This document shows, in pieces, positions 59,840-64,000 of a stretch of DNA of 64,000 bases. The position numbers were made by a program, and so were the translations under genes. The stretch covers positions 124,001 through 188,000 of the forward strand of contig BQMF02000015.1 in assembly GCA_027922465.2 (NCBI GenBank). The letters are read 5' to 3'. Under the pieces are notes generated by a model. The model did not search any database, was not told the origin of the DNA, and worked only from the letters and a program-made list of their open reading frames with translations. The number at the start of each line of letters is the position of its first letter. Position 1 is the first letter of the stretch. The stretch is from Turritopsis dohrnii. Its lineage: Eukaryota > Cnidaria > Hydrozoa > Anthoathecata > Oceaniidae.

Positions 59840-62800
59840 TCACGTGGAGAGTAATTTCTTCATTTTGATTGGTTGCATGGTATCTGTCTGCCATTTTGAA
59901 ACCCTTTTCTTGCCTGAATTCCCTTCCTCTGGCATTACGCCATCGATCTGTTTTTGTTGCAAAATAAAAAAATATTAGTACAGTGAACTCTCTATAATTC
60001 GACTTTCCATTACTCGAACTCTCCATAATTCGAACTGAACTAGTGAGTCCCTTCAAGCTAAAACCTTGCAATATCACTCTCTATAACTCGAACTCTCCAT
60101 AATTCGAACGATTTTGTTTTCCCCTTCGAGGTTCCAGTTACAGAGAGTCTACTGTATATCAAATTGATCATTTGAAGATCAATCTCTTCTTAAAGCGTTT
60201 CATAAAATTCACCTAGTGATTTCTAAGCAGCCACGTTTTTTGTTAAATTCGTTTGGGTGGGTCAGGTGTCAGGTTATGCCTCGCCCTTTCAGACGATTTT
60301 AAGAAGCTTTTAACAGAGAAGTTTATCTGGTTAGAAATCGATAGATGTATGTACCATTATGTAAGACGTTCTAACCGGCCTAATTCTCTGCGTAAACTAT
60401 AATCAAAACTTTTGGAAAGACAACTTGTTTGCAAGCTAAACCACCCATGAGTTCGTTCGAGGTTGGGTTTACACCATATAAACATCATTACGCCCGAAAT
60501 TTTAAGATAAGCTGCATTTGAAATTCTACATTGTTTTGGTTGAAAAAGAATTCTAGACCAATCGAAGTTATGAATGGCAGTTTCTTTGTTTGACTCACTT
60601 ACCTCTTCATGGATGATGTATTTTCCGGTCAGTTCTACTCCGTGTGAAGGGAATATGAATCTTCCAGGACCAGATAGCTAAAAGAAACAAGATATTAATC
60701 CTTGTTCCAGAAATCAGTTATCTCCAAAAAACATCTTTCAGCTCCCATAATGCAATGATAAAAAATCACGTGGTTTTCACGAACAAAACTGAAATCCTCA
60801 TATCCATTTAGAACAGTGGTAATCCCAAAACAAGGTATTGAGGTATCATATAGTACTAAGGTGATGGTAACATCCCAGGAACGGCGAATTAATTCAGTTA
60901 TCTCATTCAATGTGTTCGTCTTACAAATCGTTACTTTAGTGGTGTAAACCTTGTCACATGTGTTTGGGTTAGTGAGGTTCAAACCCTTTTATAAGTGTTT
61001 TCATCGTATTAATGTAACGATTTGTCAGATAAACATAATCCATTATAATGTGTTTTTTTTTTCTCATTGCACCAGGAACGGTCAATTGAAAACAGTTTTT
61101 CTAACGTAATATCTTTACACAATTGTCTTTATAATTTCCTTCATATTGGTGTTTTCCATATGTGATTCTGACTGGTCCATCAAGTTTACCACTACTCCAA
61201 ACACCATCAATCTATAGAGAAAATCAAGCAGTACAGAAGTCTTGCCAAACCTTTGCTCAAATAATTAATTTAACATTAGCCATTCCAACGCCCGAGCCAT
61301 GAAAACTCACGCCATTAACAACAGGTGTAACGCAACTCAAGTTCGCTGACAACTAATGATGATCGCAACCTCGAACCCAGGGTCTCTTGCCTTTTCGATA
61401 TCCGAGACCCTGGGTTTGAGGTTGATGATGATCGATGTTGACCAATACATCGTTATGCTGTTTGGTGTTAAGTTACATCAATTGCGCACATGAATCTACC
61501 ATTATGATTCGCCAACTTGATCCTGCATCCAGTCTTCATATCAAATAATCACAATCAGCTGTCTCTGGAGATTCATAATTCAAAGTACAGTGTGTTTCAA
61601 AAAATATCGCCGCAGTTTTTAAAGAAATAGATTCCACTGATATAAAATTTACTTTAAAAACTTTGGCGATATTTCACTTTTTTGAAACACGCTGTATTAT
61701 TGGAAGTCTTTTTCTACTATTTAAGTGTTCGATGAAACGCTAAATGATTTTTAATTGTAAGTTTACCACAAGAGAATCAAACCTATGATAAAAAACCATG
61801 GTGCCAATTTAGGGGTGCAAATGGTTGCTAAAACCGGAGGGTACCTCCACATAGTTCAATAGGTGTATGGAATCCCCTCTACTCTTTATTGAAATCGAAC
61901 AAACAGCCAATCAATATTAATCGTATCATACTTTAGCCTGTGTTTCTTTGTTCACATATGTTCCGTTTCCAGTCTTTTTGTTGTTTAACCACCCACCGTC
62001 ATAAGTATCACCATTGACGTAATAATACACGCCCTGTCCTGAACGGGCGTCCAGCAACCATTCACCTGAAAAAAGATCCTGAAAGTGAACATTCACCAGT
62101 GTATACAGTGAACTGGAACTAAATTCCCTTGACATCCTCCAAGAAATCAAACGAAAAAGTTTCCATGCAACAAACACTCTATAACTTTCACTTGTGCCCA
62201 TTCAAAGGTGACTTGCTACTGAGAACGCTACAATTATCAGGTATTTATAGTTGGATTTAATGATTACGGTGCTCATATACTTAATTTCATTGCTGGATGA
62301 ACAACCTGGAAACCAAGGTCTGCGTGCTTTTTCGGTGCACATTTTTTTACAAGCAACTAAGCTTTGACATTAGTACATAGTAATGCTGCCTAAAAAATGA
62401 CCGTTTTTTAGTAGAAATGTTGCTTAATTTGTTGCTAAGTATTGATAGAAAATATATGAATGCCCCGTCTTGAAAAACCTATTTGTACGTTCTAGTTCTT
62501 AAAGTATCTCAGTATAATGTCTAGGGCATTCAAATCATTATACAAAGTGTATAACCTAGTACTGTAACCTCCTAGTGTAACGAACTAGGGTAACCTTTTC
62601 AAAAAGTGTGCTGTTGCTATGCTAGTGTTGCATCATTTCAAAATTTCATGTTGCTAATTCATCTAAGGGCATTGTAGTACTATTACTTAACTTTTTGAGG
62701 AAATTTACTAGTGTTACTAGTGGCCAAGCGTATGGCACATTTTGTTAACGTCGCCACTACACGTTAAACAGGTAAATCTTTCTCGCATATTGCGATTTTG

Positions 62801-62989
62801 ATACAATTTGCGTCACTGGTGTATAGAATAATTTTATGAGAGATTACGTATTATGTCAACAATGCACGTTCACACTAACTAACCATCATATTTCGAGCCA
62901 TCAGGATACACCATTATACCACAACCATCTCGTTTATTACGGGTGTAGGTGCCATCGTAAAAAGAGCCATTTGCAAATCTGTATATTCC
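59840..62989 (-). CDS. RSPH1: RSPH1-like radial spoke head protein (MORN repeats), 5' end outside window
   Basis: Five minus-strand exons in phase: 62884-62989, 61932-62065, 61119-61211, 60603-60677 and 59840-59947. MORN repeats read YRFANGSFYDGTYTRNKRDG, IMVYPDGSKYDGEW, VYYYVNGDTYDGGWLNNKKT and NGTYVNKETQ, then the RSPH1-specific part DGVWSSGKLDGPVRITYGKH, QYEGNY and LSGPGRFIF, ending after VSKWQTDTMQPIK, like the PKW...I segment of RSPH1. The first MORN repeats and the start codon must lie beyond 64000, or in exons I did not recognise at 63000-64000. RSPH1 helps build the radial spoke head of motile cilia and flagella. The long acidic tail of vertebrate RSPH1 is absent. Confidence 0.85.
59981..60154. 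mobile_element. Pogo/Tigger-like MITE in the last RSPH1 intron
   Basis: Ends CAGTGAACTCTCTATAATTC and GTTACAGAGAGTCTACTG, flanked by TA on both sides (59979-59980, 60155-60156). The interior repeats CTCTCCATAATTCGAAC in tandem. Same type as 13801 but a different subfamily. Confidence 0.75.
61366..61424. mobile_element. 59-bp hairpin element with exact 10-bp target duplication
   Basis: CAACCTCGAACCCAGGGTCTC and its inverted partner GAGACCCTGGGTTTGAGGTTG enclose TTGCCTTTTCGATATCC. ATGATGATCG occurs exactly on both sides (61356-61365, 61425-61434). The ends match the 105-bp element at 35249. It lies in an RSPH1 intron. Confidence 0.8.
62335..62720 (+). repeat. Dispersed ~370-bp repeat, copy in RSPH1 intron
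   Basis: ACATTTTTTTACAAGCAACT at the left and TTTTTGAGGAAATTTACTAG at the right, colinear with 42085-42446 with scattered substitutions and small gaps. Confidence 0.75.
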
Positions 62990-63082
62990 CTAGAAGAAAA
63001 GAAGAGTTCAAAACACAAAATGTTGTGTTTTTCTACATTGTTCCCAAATGTTGCATCCAGAAAAATGCTATGACCCAGTGGA

Positions 63083-63172
63083 CAAACTTGTTGAAAAGAC
63101 ACTGCGAAGGAGCATACACACCATTTCAATGAAAATTTCCTTCGTTGCAGTGACTTTTGACGATTCAAAATA
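63083..63172 (+). repeat. Copy of the TTCGCAGTGAC-family repeat
   Basis: ACACTGCGAAGGAGCATACA, CACCATTTCAATGAAAATTTCC and TTCGTTGCAGTGACTTTTGACG: the clearest hairpin of the family, with arms CACTGCGAAGGA and TCCTTCGTTGCAGTG. Confidence 0.65.
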
Positions 63173-63306
63173 AATCGGTGTAATATATTATCTTACAACA
63201 AGTTGCAGAACGTATAATATAATTTATACAGTTTCTATAAACATTTATATCGATTTGATATTCTCGTAAACTCATAAATAACAACAAGGAGAACTCGTAG
63301 AAGGTA

Positions 63307-63390
63307 ATTTTTCGGGGGGTAATTATCCGGGGGGCAATCCTCCGGGGGAATTTTCCAGGGGGAATCATCCGGGGGCAATTTTCCAGGGGG
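63307..63390. repeat. G-rich tandem repeat (TCCGGGGG type)
   Basis: Six irregular units of about 15-17 bp such as AATTATCCGGGGGGC, AATCCTCCGGGGG and AATTTTCCAGGGGG. Regular runs of five to seven G every 11-16 bases could form G-quadruplexes on the plus strand. Confidence 0.85.
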
Positions 63391-64000
63391 GGAATTGTCC
63401 TAGAACCTACATATTCGTGAGTACAGTTTCAATCGTTTTGGAAGTGACCCTTTTGTGAAGAGAAAAGTGAATAACAAAGTTCGAATAACAACGTTCGAAG
63501 TGAATAACAACGTTCGAATCTATACTTGTTTGTCTGTTTGCCTTTTATTTTTTAAAAAACTGAAAGCGTATATTTCAAATAAGCGAAAGATTAGCCTTTG
63601 ATTTAAACGAAACCACCGTGGAAACAAGGTTGTAACCAATCAAAAAATTGCAAATGATGGGGTGCATTTCATATAATAATGCCAATAACACAATCTGAAA
63701 AGGGCGTCGTGGAAACAAGGTTGTAAATGGTGCAATCCATTGCACCATTAATAGGCAATCAGAATATTCCAAACGATGGAGTGCATTTCTTATAAATAAT
63801 GTAGAGCTCCCTCTTTGCTTCACTTTGCAGCATAGTTCGAAATGGCGAACAGTGCTGCTTTGTCGAATATCGCTTACTTCGTCATGATCTGTTGGTTTGA
63901 ATGTAAATAACACATGTGTTCCTTGACGATTGGCTTATGTTAATAAGTTTGATCTCAAGGTAAACCCTATTCCGTTTTTTTTTTTGTTTTGGCTTGACGG

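Larger units (their letters stand above)
62990..64000. other. Window end: presumed RSPH1 intron with repeats
   Basis: No MORN exon recognised. It contains a dispersed hairpin repeat (63083), a G-rich tandem repeat (63307) and a direct duplication (about 63610-63690 and 63708-63800, sharing GTGGAAACAAGGTTGTAA, AATGATGGGGTGCATTTC / AACGATGGAGTGCATTTC and ATAATG). Confidence 0.5.

Noticed and set aside
62884..63132. A plus-strand frame of about 98 codons
   Set aside because: Antisense to the MORN exon of the RSPH1-like gene and a dispersed repeat.
1..64000. CRISPR arrays, operons, riboswitches, bacterial promoters or terminators
   Set aside because: The window is eukaryotic, with spliced genes; the tandem repeats seen lack spacer structure and no bacterial-type signals are expected.

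Overview
This is a window of an AT-rich animal nuclear genome. It holds spliced, multi-exon genes with GT-AG introns, separated and invaded by many small DNA transposons. The protein set is metazoan: a Na+/K+-ATPase beta subunit, MFSD1, ASCC1, CMC4, a radial-spoke MORN protein and a chromodomain zinc-finger protein. The abundance of pogo-, hAT- and Harbinger-like miniature elements, together with a decayed transposon of the 'HAFTxCD' family, best fits an early-branching invertebrate. A cnidarian is my first guess, but nothing here proves the lineage. All exon boundaries were worked out by hand from splice signals, reading phase and family alignment; no transcript data were available.

Layout. 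1-640: 3' end of a LINE. 934-13233 (+): a gene joining an N-terminal chromodomain (exons at 934 and 4241) to C2H2 zinc fingers, with two possible 3' terminal exons (10149-11420 and 12331-13233); its first intron holds a broken pogo-like transposase and a HIRAN-like gene relic. 14483-18363 (+): ASCC1, eight exons, with a 51-bp minisatellite in intron 4. 18364-24823: mostly transposon sequence (a hAT-like element with a nested Harbinger-like MITE, and a 0.7-kb MITE) and one doubtful small gene. 24824-29623 (-): Na+/K+-ATPase beta subunit, six exons. 31348-34823 (-): a six-exon gene of unknown function. 39682-40250 (-): CMC4, two exons. 41736-51426 (-): MFSD1, eighteen exons, with two near-identical 914-bp elements in opposite orientation flanking exon 3. 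51427-59700: no host gene recognised; a 0.6-kb MITE and a 3.5-kb transposon with long terminal inverted repeats. 59840-62989 (-): 3' part of an RSPH1-like radial-spoke gene whose 5' exons lie beyond the window.

The genes form no operon or pathway: ASCC1 (alkylation damage and transcription), ATP1B (plasma membrane), CMC4 (mitochondrial intermembrane space), MFSD1 (lysosome) and RSPH1 (axoneme) are independent housekeeping or ciliary functions. The points of most interest are the chromodomain zinc-finger architecture with alternative last exons, the inverted repeats around MFSD1 exon 3, the 3.5-kb transposon carrying a protein of unclear mechanism, and several short repeat families with visible target duplications.
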